A stretch of 64,000 nt of DNA. Origin: Unio delphinus. Lineage: Eukaryota > Mollusca > Bivalvia > Unionida > Unionidae. Position numbers and translations under genes: made by a program. Shown here piece by piece: positions 31,470 to 42,338 of the stretch. The stretch lies in assembly GCA_029339505.1 (NCBI GenBank), contig JAQISU010000156.1:575001-639000 (forward strand). The letters are read 5' to 3'. The number at the start of each line of letters is the position of its first letter. Position 1 is the stretch's first letter. The notes beneath the pieces are model-generated. The model made no database searches. It was not told the DNA's origin and saw nothing but the letters and a program-made list of their open reading frames with translations.

Positions 31470-34400
31470 ATGCCTAGGGAGCCTGTAAAATCAGCTGAGG
31501 TAAAAAGGTCAGTTGGGAATCCAGTTTTTCAGCGTGTGCGGTGTTTCTTGTGTAATGCATTGGGTCATGTTCAAAAAGACTGTCCTAAAAGAAAGGCACT
31601 CATACATAAGGTAGCAGTGGCTATACAAAGTAAAGGTATATCCGATAACAACGTACATGTAGAACCTTGTATTCATTCACTTGGCACGTGTTTATTTCCT
31701 GAAGCGCGTGTACCAACCGCGAGAGGGTTTGTCAACGGTCGAGAAGTCGTGGTATTGCGTGACACTGGTTGTACGGGCGTAGTGATCAAACGTAGTCTCG
31801 TGCAGGATAACCAAATGCTCGGGTGGGAATCCCCATGTATGTTACTTGATCAGACGATGGGTCGCATTCCCGTAGCAAGGATCACAGTAAAAACACCTTT
31901 CTTAACGGGAACTGTTGATGCCCTTTGTATGGACAATCCTATTTACGATCTGACGATCGGTAATGTTGAAGGTTCCCGTCTTCCAACCATGGCCGATTTT
32001 AAAATACCTTTGGCCCAGGCAGTCGAAACGCGAGCGCAAACACGGCGAGAGAAATCCGCGTTTCATAAATTAATAGTCCCTGAATCGATCTCAGGAATTT
32101 CCCGTGATGATTTCAAACAAGAGCAAGAACGTGATGAATCCATCAGAACAATTGTTGAGAAAATCACGTCCGGCGCGATTAAACATTGCAAGCGTGGGGG
32201 TAGCTCTAGATTCGTACGCAAGAACGGATTAATTCATAGGGAGTTTAGCGCTCGGGAGGGTAAGAAGTATTGGCAAGTGGTCGTACGCCAGAGATATAGA
32301 TCTCAAGTACTTAGGGTGGCGCATGAGTCAAGCATGGCAGGACACCTAGGTAAGGCTAAGACCACTAGCAGGGTAGTCGCTGAATTCTACTGGCCAGGTG
32401 TTAATGGCGATGTCACACGGTTCTGTAGGTCGTGCGACGTATGTCAGAAAACCGTTTGTAAGGGAAGGGTCACAAGGGTGCCCTTAGGACAAATGCCATT
32501 AATAGATACACCGTTTAAAAGAGTGGCAGTAGATATTGTAGGACCAATACACCCGGTTACCGAAAGAAAGAATCGGTACATACTTACTCTGGTTGATTAC
32601 GCAACCAGATACCCTGAAGCCGTAGCGTTACCAACTATTGAAACGGAAAGGGTAGCTGAAGCATTAGTTGATATCTTCAGTAGGGTAGGGGTGCCAGAAG
32701 AAATCCTCACTGATTGTGGTGCCCAATTCACCTCTGAACTCATGGGTGAAATAAGTAGGCTGTTATCCATCAAACAGCTAAACACTACCCCATACCATCC
32801 GATGTGCAATGGACTGGTAGAGAAATTTAATGGTACCCTGAAAAGCATGCTACGGAAGATGTGCGCGGAACGTCCGCAAGACTGGGACCGTTATTTAAAC
32901 GCTGTTCTGTTCGCGTACCGTGAAGTACCGCAGGAAAGTTTAGGGTTCTCGCCCTTTGAACTGTTGTATGGTAGAACAGTTCGAGGCCCGATGCGGATAC
33001 TACGCGAACTATGGACTGGTGATGTCGCGAACGAGGAAATAAAAACGACTTACCAGTACGTGTTAGATCTAAGAAACAAACTTGAGAGTACATGCCAGAT
33101 GGCACGTGACGAATTGATTAAATCGGGGCGCAGATATGCCAAGTATTACAACCGCAGAGCGCGTAATAGGAAATTTCTTGTGGGAGATCAGGTGCTATTG
33201 CTTCTTCCAACGAGTTCGAATAAGTTATTAGTCCAGTGGAAAGGTCCATATGAAGTTAAAGAAGTAAAAGGTGACATGGACTATAAAATTGACATGGACG
33301 GTAATGTAAAGACATTCCATGCTAACATGCTCAAGCTGTATATTAAGAGACAGAGCGACAATGTTGGAAAGGGGGTCTTAAATGTCGTTTGTACGGCAGT
33401 CGTAGACAATGATGAAGCTGATTCGAATATAGAGAGTTCCCTTGAATGTCCCTTGGGAGTTGCGGGGGAGGGGATAGATAAAGTCGATGTGAGTGCGGAG
33501 TTGACGAAAGACCAGCGTCAACAGATTAATGCGCTCTTGGCTAAACATTCTTATGTATTCACTGACAGACCAGGTTGTACAACTTTGTTGGACCTCAAAA
33601 TTAAGCTGAATACGTCTGACCCTATTCGAATCAAGGGCTATCCGGTGCCATACAACGCACGTGAAGCTGTGGACGAAGAGGTGAGTAAAATGTTGGATCT
33701 GGGGGTGATTGAACCCTCCAACTCACCATATTCGTCTCCAGTAGTGTTAGTAAGGAAAAAGGACGGGACGAACCGATTCTGTATCGATTTTCGGCAGTTG
33801 AATAAAATCACTGTGTTCGATGCAGAACCAATGCCAGATATGGAGGGTCTATTTGCAAAGTTGTCGGGAAACCGATGGATTTCCAAATTGGATCTGTCCA
33901 AGGGATATTGGCAGGTTCCCATTGTCCCAGAGTCCCGAACTTTGACGGCATTTGCGACCCAGAAAGGATTGTATCAATTCAAAGTGATGCCTTTCGGGTT
34001 AGTTGGAGCCAGCTCCACTTGTTGTCGTTTGATGCGAAAGTTGCTGAAAGGTTTAACAAACGTTGATAGCTTTGTAGACGACATATTCGTGTACACGAAT
34101 ACTTGGAGTGAGCACGTGTCCGTACTGAGCGAGCTCTTCAATAGACTCCGCAGAGCGAACCTCACAGTGAGACCCACTAAATGCAGTATTGGTTATACAG
34201 ATTTAGATTGTTTGGGTCATAGGGTCAGCGGTATGGGTCAGTTAAAACCTCATCCCAAGCAAATTGAAGCAATTAGAGACGCACCGAAGCCAACCAACAA
34301 AACGCAGGTAAGATCATTTCTAGGTCTAGTAGGTTTTTACAGAAAGTTTATACCGAACTTTGCAGCCATTGCTAGCCCGCTGTCTGATTTGACCAAGAAG

Positions 34401-34874
34401 GGGCAACCAAACAAAGTTGAATGGGGACCGCCACAAGATAAAGCATTTTGTACTCTGAAAGAGAAACTGGTTAGTGCACCTATATTGAAATTGCCGGATG
34501 TCAGCAAACCCTTTATTCTAAGAACAGACGCTTCTGAAACTGGGTTGGGGGCAGTTTTACTGCAAGAGCAGGACGACAGTAAGTTACCCGTAGCTTACTC
34601 GAGTAGGAAATTGCTACCCAGGGAGAAAAATTATTCCGTTATAGAAAAGGAATGTTTGGCCGTAGTATGGGGAATTGGGAAGTATCACGCATATCTGTTT
34701 GGGAGAGATTTCGTTCTCGAGACTGATCACCAACCCCTACTGTATTTAAACAAGGCCAAGGTCGCTAACGCTCGGTTGATGCGTTGGGCGCTAACACTGC
34801 AACCTTATCGTTTCCGTGTAGAAGCAATAAGGGGAGTTGAAAATATAGGCGCAGACTACTTGAGTAGGGCGTGA
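31470..34874 (+). CDS. pol: pol: zinc knuckle-PR-IN-RT-RNase H
   Basis: 1134 aa, uninterrupted. Residues 25-38: nucleocapsid CX2CX4HX4C. ~98: protease RDTGC. ~283-325: integrase H-H-C-C finger, then DDE core Asp ~353 (VDIVGP), Asp ~414 (TDCGAQF), Glu ~450 (VEKFNGT). ~806-870: reverse transcriptase (KLDLSKGYW, MPFGL, FVDDIFVYT, with Phe where Tyr is usual). ~1017-1090: RNase H (TDASETGLGAVL, ETDHQPL). All catalytic residues are present. The order PR-IN-RT-RH is the unusual point. The start is uncertain: the ATG lies in what was the end of gag. Confidence 0.93.
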   Translation: MPREPVKSAEVKRSVGNPVFQRVRCFLCNALGHVQKDCPKRKALIHKVAVAIQSKGISDNNVHVEPCIHSLGTCLFPEARVPTARGFVNGREVVVLRDTGCTGVVIKRSLVQDNQMLGWESPCMLLDQTMGRIPVARITVKTPFLTGTVDALCMDNPIYDLTIGNVEGSRLPTMADFKIPLAQAVETRAQTRREKSAFHKLIVPESISGISRDDFKQEQERDESIRTIVEKITSGAIKHCKRGGSSRFVRKNGLIHREFSAREGKKYWQVVVRQRYRSQVLRVAHESSMAGHLGKAKTTSRVVAEFYWPGVNGDVTRFCRSCDVCQKTVCKGRVTRVPLGQMPLIDTPFKRVAVDIVGPIHPVTERKNRYILTLVDYATRYPEAVALPTIETERVAEALVDIFSRVGVPEEILTDCGAQFTSELMGEISRLLSIKQLNTTPYHPMCNGLVEKFNGTLKSMLRKMCAERPQDWDRYLNAVLFAYREVPQESLGFSPFELLYGRTVRGPMRILRELWTGDVANEEIKTTYQYVLDLRNKLESTCQMARDELIKSGRRYAKYYNRRARNRKFLVGDQVLLLLPTSSNKLLVQWKGPYEVKEVKGDMDYKIDMDGNVKTFHANMLKLYIKRQSDNVGKGVLNVVCTAVVDNDEADSNIESSLECPLGVAGEGIDKVDVSAELTKDQRQQINALLAKHSYVFTDRPGCTTLLDLKIKLNTSDPIRIKGYPVPYNAREAVDEEVSKMLDLGVIEPSNSPYSSPVVLVRKKDGTNRFCIDFRQLNKITVFDAEPMPDMEGLFAKLSGNRWISKLDLSKGYWQVPIVPESRTLTAFATQKGLYQFKVMPFGLVGASSTCCRLMRKLLKGLTNVDSFVDDIFVYTNTWSEHVSVLSELFNRLRRANLTVRPTKCSIGYTDLDCLGHRVSGMGQLKPHPKQIEAIRDAPKPTNKTQVRSFLGLVGFYRKFIPNFAAIASPLSDLTKKGQPNKVEWGPPQDKAFCTLKEKLVSAPILKLPDVSKPFILRTDASETGLGAVLLQEQDDSKLPVAYSSRKLLPREKNYSVIEKECLAVVWGIGKYHAYLFGRDFVLETDHQPLLYLNKAKVANARLMRWALTLQPYRFRVEAIRGVENIGADYLSRA

Positions 34875-35010
34875 TGGGAAATTTGTATGAATTTGCCCAG
34901 TAATAAAATCCAGTTTGTAGTATAACCAGTGTAAATGTTGTAAGATATCATCAGTAGTTATTTTTCTTCTATTCTGTGTTAGTTTTAAAAATGTGTACAT
35001 TTTTATTCTT

Positions 35011-35023
35011 AGGGGGGAGGTAT
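35011..35023 (+). other. polypurine tract
   Basis: AGGGGGGAGG followed by TAT directly before the right LTR. Confidence 0.85.
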
Positions 35024-36308
35024 TGTCACAGAATTAGGCGAAAATTGAACTGATTTCTGTTCTTGAATTGCAAACGAAACTCACCATTTTCTTGATTTCG
35101 TCGTACACGCATTACCTGGGGTGATTAAGTGGCGTGTAACGATTTGCATGTGCCAATTTGTAATTTACATGAAATCCGAAATACTCGTTTTACGTGGTGC
35201 ACGGCAAGCTCGATGTGATTTATGTTCACCTATTGAGAGTATATAAGGCGAACTATTTATCATAATTTTTTTTGACGGGAACCAAAATATCTAATCGAAG
35301 GATAGATAACCTCGTCTTGCAAATCTCCAGCCAAAGGGTTGATTCCGTCGTTGATTCCGTCGTTGATTCCGTCGTTGATACCGTAGAAGTACATCACTGA
35401 TAGCGCATCTAATGACATCGTTGATACCGTCTCTTATACCGTAGCTGCTAACGTAGTTGTTACAATGTATCTGATACCGTAGCTGCTAATAACATCGTTG
35501 ATACCGTAGCTGCTAATAACATCGTTGATACCGTAGCTGTTAACACATCTGATACCATCTTTTGATAAACGTCTTTGATATCGTCTGATTTGTTGTGGGA
35601 CATCTATTGTTTGTTCTGGAACATCTCTGTATAAATATCTGAATGTGCTTGTGCCGTTAATTTGTGCAAACGGAATTGAAGTATCTGTCTGTGTGTCGAA
35701 CTGTCTGTTCGTCAACATCTGTGTAACATGTAAATATCCGGAAAACTAGAAGTCCGAGTGTCGGAGCTGTCTTAGAGTTGTAAAACGTCCGGGTCGACAT
35801 CTAGGGTAGTGAGGAACCGTTGGTTCTGGTAGATGTTGTATGCTGTCTGAACGTATAACTGTGGTGGATCCGTGTAGGGAAACGTCCGATAATAGTATTG
35901 GTCAACCCTCGGTTCTCGGGGAAACTGGGAGACGATTCAACTGTTGCTGAATCGTGCGGTTATACAGGGGAGACACATAGGTGTATTGAAATTGTAATAT
36001 AATTTAATACATTGTTGTATTTGCATGCTTATGTCAGATCGCAATAATATTTCAAGTGATCACATAGATATCAATAAAAACTAGCAACTTGATTGAATAC
36101 AAGTATATGATCGTGCTAGTTATCGCAATCCATCGTGCGATAGATAGTTTGTCGTTTGTGTTTATTTTTTTCGTAAATCATACTTGCATTTATTTAACTT
36201 TCGTAAAGGATTCTTGGATCTGTGTATAATCCAAGAGATTCCTTTACATCTGAGATTCCGTTTGTATTGTTCATTTAATCCACCCTCCTCTCGGTAACAA
36301 TTCTGTTA

Positions 36309-36310
<2 letters not shown>
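35024..36310 (+). repeat. right LTR
   Basis: 1287 bp, same length as the left LTR, four differences seen by eye (near 35433, 35744, 35914 and 36079). Confidence 0.95.

Positions 36311-36353
<43 letters not shown>
36311..36353. repeat. (ATT)n microsatellite, right part
   Basis: Continuation of the target microsatellite after the LTR element. Confidence 0.9.
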
Positions 36354-36354
<1 letters not shown>

Positions 36355-36551
36355 TTATGACACGGGCTTCAGCTGGTCACAACTCTGTCTCGATAACGAA
36401 AGAGTAACGGAGTCCTGGATAAATAGGAAATAATCCAGACGCCAAACACAATTTTTATCAAATGGGAGAGGTTCTGGGTATGCTTCAATAATTTCATTTG
36501 ATTTAATTTATCTATTTATAGATTTATTTAATTTACTTATTTAATAAACAG

Positions 36552-36656
36552 GTGACATTTATCTGCATTACACATACATGCATCAACAAAGGATGTTTGA
36601 CTAATGCAACCGCCACCAACGCAGCGACAGGGAACTGTACAGGATCATTTTGTACA
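36552..36656 (+). CDS. Ly6/uPAR-like exon (N-terminal part of domain)
   Basis: Acceptor AATAAACAG at 36551 and a strong donor GTAAGT at 36657; 105 nt, phase 0 at both ends. It encodes 35 residues with five Cys (FICITHTCINKGC...GNCTGSFC) and N-glycosylation-like sites. It joins in frame to the exon at 37900. A signal-peptide exon should lie upstream and is not recognised; the 6.5-kb retrotransposon ends only 240 bp upstream. Confidence 0.65.
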
Positions 36657-37771
36657 GTAAGTAGTACTTTCTTTTAAGTCAAGGATACCATGTCATATGG
36701 TGTGTCAATGACAGATTTTTTTGTATTATGTTGCGACACTGTGGCCATAAACAACGTAATAAAAACTGAGGAACACACTACTGTAGTAAAATTCAATCAA
36801 TATAATTGATTTACCTGGACAATCAATATAATTGATTTACCTGGAATACAAATTGAAAATTAGAAAAAAACTTACTGTACTATGAATTAAAAGCCAAACG
36901 ATACTAACATTTCTACCACACGTCCAAACATATGGAGCATTCAGAGTGAATTCCAGTATTGAATGTGATGATGTGCTAATGTGTCAACAGTCTCGTCACT
37001 AAAACCAAATATATTTTAAAGTACCTCATATGAGTGTAACTCAATTTACACTATTATTGATTTCATTTCCAATTTATAGCCCTAACCCTAACCTTAACGT
37101 TTACGCCTTTTTCAATTTAATATTACATAATTTTTAATCCTGAAGCAACGTTAATAACCTTATCCTTAAGTAATTACGTGGAATTCTTCTAAATTCACCT
37201 TATACCCGACTTAAAAGTAGATCTTTTCACTTTAACAAATATTTTAAAATATTGCGTTATACACATTTAATGAAGACTGCCGGGTGAAAACTTTGCACAT
37301 CTGATGCATAATATAAAACTGGAATAACATTATTATCACAAACATCCATTGTCATTTAGGTAAAGTTTTTTCAACATGTAAATAGATATATCCATTGACT
37401 TTAGTGTTCTATCAGCCTTTGATTGTTCACCTTAGATAATTCCCCGTTCCCCGTTGCGAAACAAGACCAGTGCAATTAAAGTTTTCAACCACATCAGTAT
37501 TACTTCCGGCTATATTCCATACCTGTTATTGTCTAAAGTGATCATAATTTCTAAAGACCATAATGGAATATCCCGTTGTACATGATTGAACTACGTTGTA
37601 ATTTGAACAAAAAACATTGACCATTTTGCCATTTACAACCTGTATACATAGCTTTTCGTTTGTTTCAATTTGACGATAAAATATTTATCTCTCAATTTCA
37701 GAAGGTAACTACTGTATGAAACGTATAGTATATACCACGTATTTATTAAACACTATGTTATTTTTTAATTA

Positions 37772-37773
<2 letters not shown>

Positions 37774-37848
<75 letters not shown>
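37774..37848. repeat. (CT)n microsatellite in Ly6 intron
   Basis: About 37 CT dinucleotides 50 bp upstream of the acceptor at 37899. The rest of the intron (36657-37773) shows nothing else; a short CCCTAACCCTAACC lies at 37079. Confidence 0.95.
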
Positions 37849-37853
<5 letters not shown>

Positions 37854-37899
37854 AATTTACTTTTTTTTTAAAGAACTTATCATACACTGAACATTTTAG

Positions 37900-38145
37900 G
37901 TAGTACAACGCTTCGATGAAACATCCTACAATATTACAGCGGGTTGTAATAGCACTTGTGAGAAAAGTGACCAAACAGTTGGAAACTTCACCGTACGGAC
38001 TCGTTGTTGTCAAGGAAACCAATGCAATAAGGATGATCCAGAGGATGTGGTTCCTCCTCATGGAAATGGCGGCCTTGCAATCCGTTCGGCACCGTTTTGT
38101 TTTCTGTACATATTTCTGGTTTTAGTTGCATTTATAAAGTCGTAA
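37900..38145 (+). CDS. Ly6/uPAR-like terminal exon with GPI signal
   Basis: After CATTTTAG, 81 codons and TAA at 38143. It contains AGCNST, CEKSD and the diagnostic closing motif RCCQGNQCN of three-finger Ly6/uPAR domains. A short Pro/Gly-rich spacer and a C-terminal hydrophobic tail (CFLYIFLVLVAFI) predict GPI anchoring. Together with the exon at 36552 this is the C-terminal part of a cell-surface Ly6-family protein of the host. Partner and function cannot be told. Confidence 0.75.
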   Translation, partial: VVQRFDETSYNITAGCNSTCEKSDQTVGNFTVRTRCCQGNQCNKDDPEDVVPPHGNGGLAIRSAPFCFLYIFLVLVAFIKS

Positions 38146-38723
38146 TGTATATGACGTTTCACTAAACATCAAAAGGATCATTATAAACACCAGTAAAACA
38201 GATGAAAAAAAAATGCAATATTAAAGTTAATCAAAATTATGCGATGTAGTCAAACAGCTTCATTAACTATCTTGAATTTAAATTTTTAACAAAATATTTT
38301 ATTCTTTGGGGTGGGGTGCTTAAATCCCTCTAATTAATTAAATATATATTTAAGGAAGATTATTCTTTGAGGAAGGCTAATAGAATATCAAGACTTGTGA
38401 AATAAGCACAATGTAGATCAATGTAATTTAATGTACTGATTTTATGCAATAATATTAATGTGCTCGATGTTTTTTGATGATAATAATTTTAATGCCTTTT
38501 ATTTTTTTTATTAATCACTGAGTTATGCATAAATTCCAGACTAGTAAAGTACTTTGCTTTAAATTAATTCCCGAGTATATTTAGACACATTGGAAGAAAT
38601 AAACTTCTTTCAAAGTACAAATACATACAAGTATGTCACCATTCTGTTAATGAAATCCACAATGATATCATATCAGATTTATCCATTTGTATGCCTGTAA
38701 TCTATCTAGCTATCCATATATCC
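38146..38723. other. 3' flank of Ly6-like gene, nothing recognised
   Basis: AT-rich, probable 3' UTR in its first part. Confidence 0.5.
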
Positions 38724-38893
38724 AAGGGGTTCGATGTATGGAGCTAATGTCCCTAACAAGGGGTTCGATGTATGGAGCTAATGTCCCTAACAAGGGGTTC
38801 GATGTATGGAGCTAATGTCCCTAACAAGGGGTTCGATGTATGGAGCTAATGTCCCTAACAAGGAGTTCGATGTATGGAGCTAATGTCCTCAGT
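38724..38893. repeat. 34-bp tandem repeat
   Basis: Five nearly perfect units starting AAGGGGTTCGATGTATGGAG at 38724, 38758 and so on. Confidence 0.95.
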
Positions 38894-39429
38894 ATTTACC
38901 ATGATGCTTAACTTCATCGTTGACATACAATAAATCGAAAAGTGCTACATGATTCCATGAGTACTTGGTTTACTTGAGTTTCTTTCCATTTACTTTGTTA
39001 ATATCCAAAATCCTTCTATCCTGTCTGTGCCTGCCGATTTTAGAAATAGTTTATTTGCAAATTACAGAATGAAATTGATTCAAATTCTGATTAAACCCAT
39101 TATTTTTACCGACCGGAAACGGACGTCAACATGGCTTGAATACGCCTTTAACACGTCTATGACACATTGATGTTTTTCATTATAGCAGTATTGAATAGTA
39201 AACGAATAGCAAGAAATGTAAATTATCATATTATTATAGTTTAAATGTAACAACGCCGATGGTATTAAATTCCCATTATAAAACAAAGAAGTCGGTGTGT
39301 CTAATTGCAAATTATATACATATTTAAGGAAAACTGTAACAAAAAGAAAATAAGTTACTGTCAAACATATCTTTGTTTGAAAGGGATATATAGTTATTTA
39401 AATATATTTGGATGCCAAGATTTGATATG

Positions 39430-39910
39430 CAGTATCGAACTCCTTTAATATAACCAACGGAGTGAGGCAGGGATGTTCATTCCCCTATGCTATTTAATAT
39501 ATACATATACGAGTTAAAGCGTACAATTGGTTAGTGTCATTTGTGTATACATTTGACTCTTCTTAATAATTTAATTATCCTGATGATATGTCACTAATGA
39601 ATCCTTCTGTCTCCGGTTTTAGGAAATTATAGAAGATATGTTAACAAAATGCATTTGAGAATGCTATCATCCAAAACATCTACATCATACTCGTCCTGTA
39701 TATCTTAACGGCCATTATCTTACATGTGTCAACAGTTATGCTTATTTGTGCCCTATTTTAAAATCCGATGGGTCAGATGATGAAACTATGATAAGACACT
39801 AAACATATTTTGGGTACTCCTAAAAACATGCTTCTACTTTCAATTTAAAAATTGCTTTCCTATTATGCCCTCAAATAAGAACAGGTGCCTTTATCATGTT
39901 TATAAACCAT
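39430..39910 (+). pseudogene. LINE reverse transcriptase fragment
   Basis: Decayed frames on the plus strand: NITNGVRQGCSF at ~39453 (RQGC motif), PDDMSL near 39580 (ADD region) and a thumb-like YLNGHYLTCVNSYAYL near 39695-39745. Several stops and shifts. A different LINE type from those at 28530 and 58940. Confidence 0.65.
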
Positions 39911-41204
39911 AAACTAATCAGTTTTGAAGAAGTAAGGAGAACATATGTGTTCTCAAAGCTGACAAGAACATCTAATGGTAAGAAATGTATCTTAACATTT
40001 CTGTAAAACTATAACATTAGTTTTAATAATAAATTAAACAATTATTTTGTAAATGTCTTACATAATTTAATTCCTAACCAAGCTGGACACAGTCTGTAGT
40101 TATATATATATGTCTGCATATTTATATATAATATATCTGGGATATTTTGTATGTTTTGTTTTTTTTTTCGATCTTTATCGGTCCGAACTAGATAATTCTT
40201 ATCTTTCTTATGCATTCGTAAGTTGTACAATTACATAATAACAAGGAGACATGTATTATTGATGTTTCTGCTGACAGGCATTTCGGACATATGTCAATAC
40301 ATTCTGGATATTGCTACGTTTAAGGAACCACGCCTATGATCAAGAGTTCTTGGCTTGATACTTGCGTCCCTAAGACTGACTGATGGCTGTACATTAGATT
40401 ATAACTAAAATACATTCTTGATTTCCATTTAGAAATAATATTAGCCTATATGTTTTTAAGAAAAGTTTTTGGTTTTGTTTTGTTTAGATACCTCATCTAT
40501 TGTTTTGCGTATATATCTGCTCTATACTTGTCCTTGTACCAAAGGTACATTGATATGACAAGAAACAAGTCAGTGGATACACGGTTATCCATTTTTAAAA
40601 TATAAAAGTACACTCAAAGTACATAATAAAAATATGCATATAATATTTTTAAGCTGATAAGCTTTATTTGTATCTAGGTCAATAGCTTGCCGATATCATT
40701 AGTTGACCACTGAAGGGAGCCGTGCCAGTGATCACCAGAGTCTCAAACTTGGGAGGCGTGTTCCACATTCTGTTTGATGTATGTTGACCTTTTGTAACCT
40801 CAAGGCATTGTTAATTTACGTTCAGAAAAAGCTATCTAAAATTTGTTGTGTTTTTACGTCTAAGTTGTTGGATTTTGTTACTTGCCTGTTTTGTTGAGCT
40901 CTGAAAAAGTGTATTGCTGTAGCCAACAACATACCAGTGGCCATAAATTTCATTCTGATTTAAAAACATTATCTTAAAAGATTTAAGATATCATTTGGAA
41001 TACATTGTGTATGAGAGATTAATTAAGGAAATTATTTTTGCAAATCGCTTTATGAACATGTGTTATATGTATCGTATATCCTTGAACTATTGTGCAGTGA
41101 GGTGTGTTTTTAATTAAACAAATTGCAGTGAGGTGTGTTTTTAATTAAACAAATTGAAGTGAAAATAATCGTCTTACTTGCTACTATATAAAGTATTATT
41201 ATGT
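39911..41204. other. no gene recognised
   Basis: AT-rich; one short direct repeat at 41095-41160 (GTGAGGTGTGTTTTTAATTA twice). Nothing else found. Confidence 0.5.
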
Positions 41205-41413
41205 CCTGACTACGTGACACTATGGTATTATATCCTTCCCATGTCACACTATGTTAGTACATCCTTCCCATATCATACGATATTACTTCCTTCCCATGTC
41301 ATACTATGTTAGTACATGTTTCCCATATCATATTATAATTTTACGTCCTTCCATGTCACACTATGTTAGTACATGCTTCCCATATCATATTATGGTATTA
41401 CGTCCTTCCCATG
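41205..41413. repeat. ~58-bp satellite array, part left of E2
   Basis: Units of TCCTTCCCATGTCATACTAT followed by GTTAGTACATGCTTCCCATA and a T/A-rich end. The array is cut by E2 inside the CTTCCCATGTCATAC segment and resumes at 56633. The last five bases, CCATG, are the left target duplication. Confidence 0.9.
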
Positions 41414-41717
41414 AGCAGCAGAGGGGGTGTATCGGACAACATTTTTAGACAAGTATTCACTGAAATCACGCTTAAAATCAATGAAACCAATGACATCAGG
41501 CCCAAAAGTCAATGACATCAGGTCCCAATGTGTGTGTGAATCATGGATTAGGTCCAAAAAAAAATTATGAAAAAATCAATGAAATTAATGAAATCCTCCA
41601 TCGATTTTGGGGAAAAAGGGACTACAACGTCGTTGTCACTCACTAGAACTTTCAGTTGGGGTTAACCGAATATTTGATCCAGTCCGATACGATATCGTGT
41701 TCGAGGGTCATGTAAAT
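41414..41717 (+). repeat. E2 left terminal inverted repeat
   Basis: Pairs with 56316-56632. Compared with the right TIR it has a ~20-bp loss near 41596 and has lost the internal inverted copy of the terminus (ACTAGAACTTTCAGTTGGGG replaces it at ~41643). It covers the last 56 nt of the ATPase gene. Confidence 0.9.
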
Positions 41718-42333
41718 TTATTGTTACAAATCCGTGTGGGGCAGACTGAGCATGACTAAAGAAATTTCTAAATTGATTGAAGTCCATATCAGAACACCAT
41801 GTCTGCCAAATATTTCGTAGCGTATGTGTATCAACGCCGTTGAATACAGCAAGCATATTACAGTTATCTCTAATCACTTTTGGAATCTGAGTGTAGCGTT
41901 GAGTGACATAAATCACATCAGTGTTTTTATGCCTGCCTCGGGAAAATATTCTAGCAGGATTTTTTTGATTATCTAACATGACATCGTCGTATACAACTAA
42001 ATTGTTGATACTTCCATCGAGGTCATTCACGGATGGCGCCTCGTCAATATCGGTTATAAATTCAATAACATCCTCGCCGGCAATCTCTGAAGCGTTTTCA
42101 TTAAAATCTTTTAGCACTTCATAGCATCGTTGGTCGTCTACGCTAGGGGCAATTAAATACAACTTATCCCACTTCAACCATCTCATTATTAAATTGAGCA
42201 ACAATTGCGTTTTACCGGATCCAGATGGCCCGATTATAATTGCGCGGATAGAGTTTGGTAGCGCTGCATGATGCTTCACTGGTTCTCTTGTTTTAGTCGC
42301 TGAAAAATCAATTATATTCATATCTCTATACAT
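41662..42333 (-). CDS. A32-like DNA-packaging ATPase (E2)
   Basis: 223 aa, differing from the E1 copy at about four positions (Met47-region Leu, Asn for Glu near 103, Ala for Thr near 209). Walker A 35-42 and Walker B ~112-117 are intact. It packages linear DNA into the capsid. The start lies 5 nt from the divergent zinc-ribbon ATG at 42339. Confidence 0.93.
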   Translation of the reverse strand: MYRDMNIIDFSATKTREPVKHHAALPNSIRAIIIGPSGSGKTQLLLNLIMRWLKWDKLYLIAPSVDDQRCYEVLKDFNENASEIAGEDVIEFITDIDEAPSVNDLDGSINNLVVYDDVMLDNQKNPARIFSRGRHKNTDVIYVTQRYTQIPKVIRDNCNMLAVFNGVDTHTLRNIWQTWCSDMDFNQFRNFFSHAQSAPHGFVTINLHDPRTRYRIGLDQIFG

Positions 42334-42338
42334 AAATT

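Larger units (their letters stand above)
29767..36310 (+). mobile_element. Gypsy LTR retrotransposon, Gmr1-type domain order
   Basis: 6.5 kb, LTRs of 1287 bp each, primer-binding site, polypurine tract and a single pol frame with PR-IN-RT-RNase H order. In most Gypsy elements the integrase comes last; integrase before RT inside Gypsy is the Gmr1 group. Probable 5-bp duplication TTATT, ambiguous because the target is (ATT)n. The LTRs differ at four positions by eye, so insertion is recent. Gag is reduced to a short N-terminal piece, so mobility would need Gag in trans. Confidence 0.92.
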
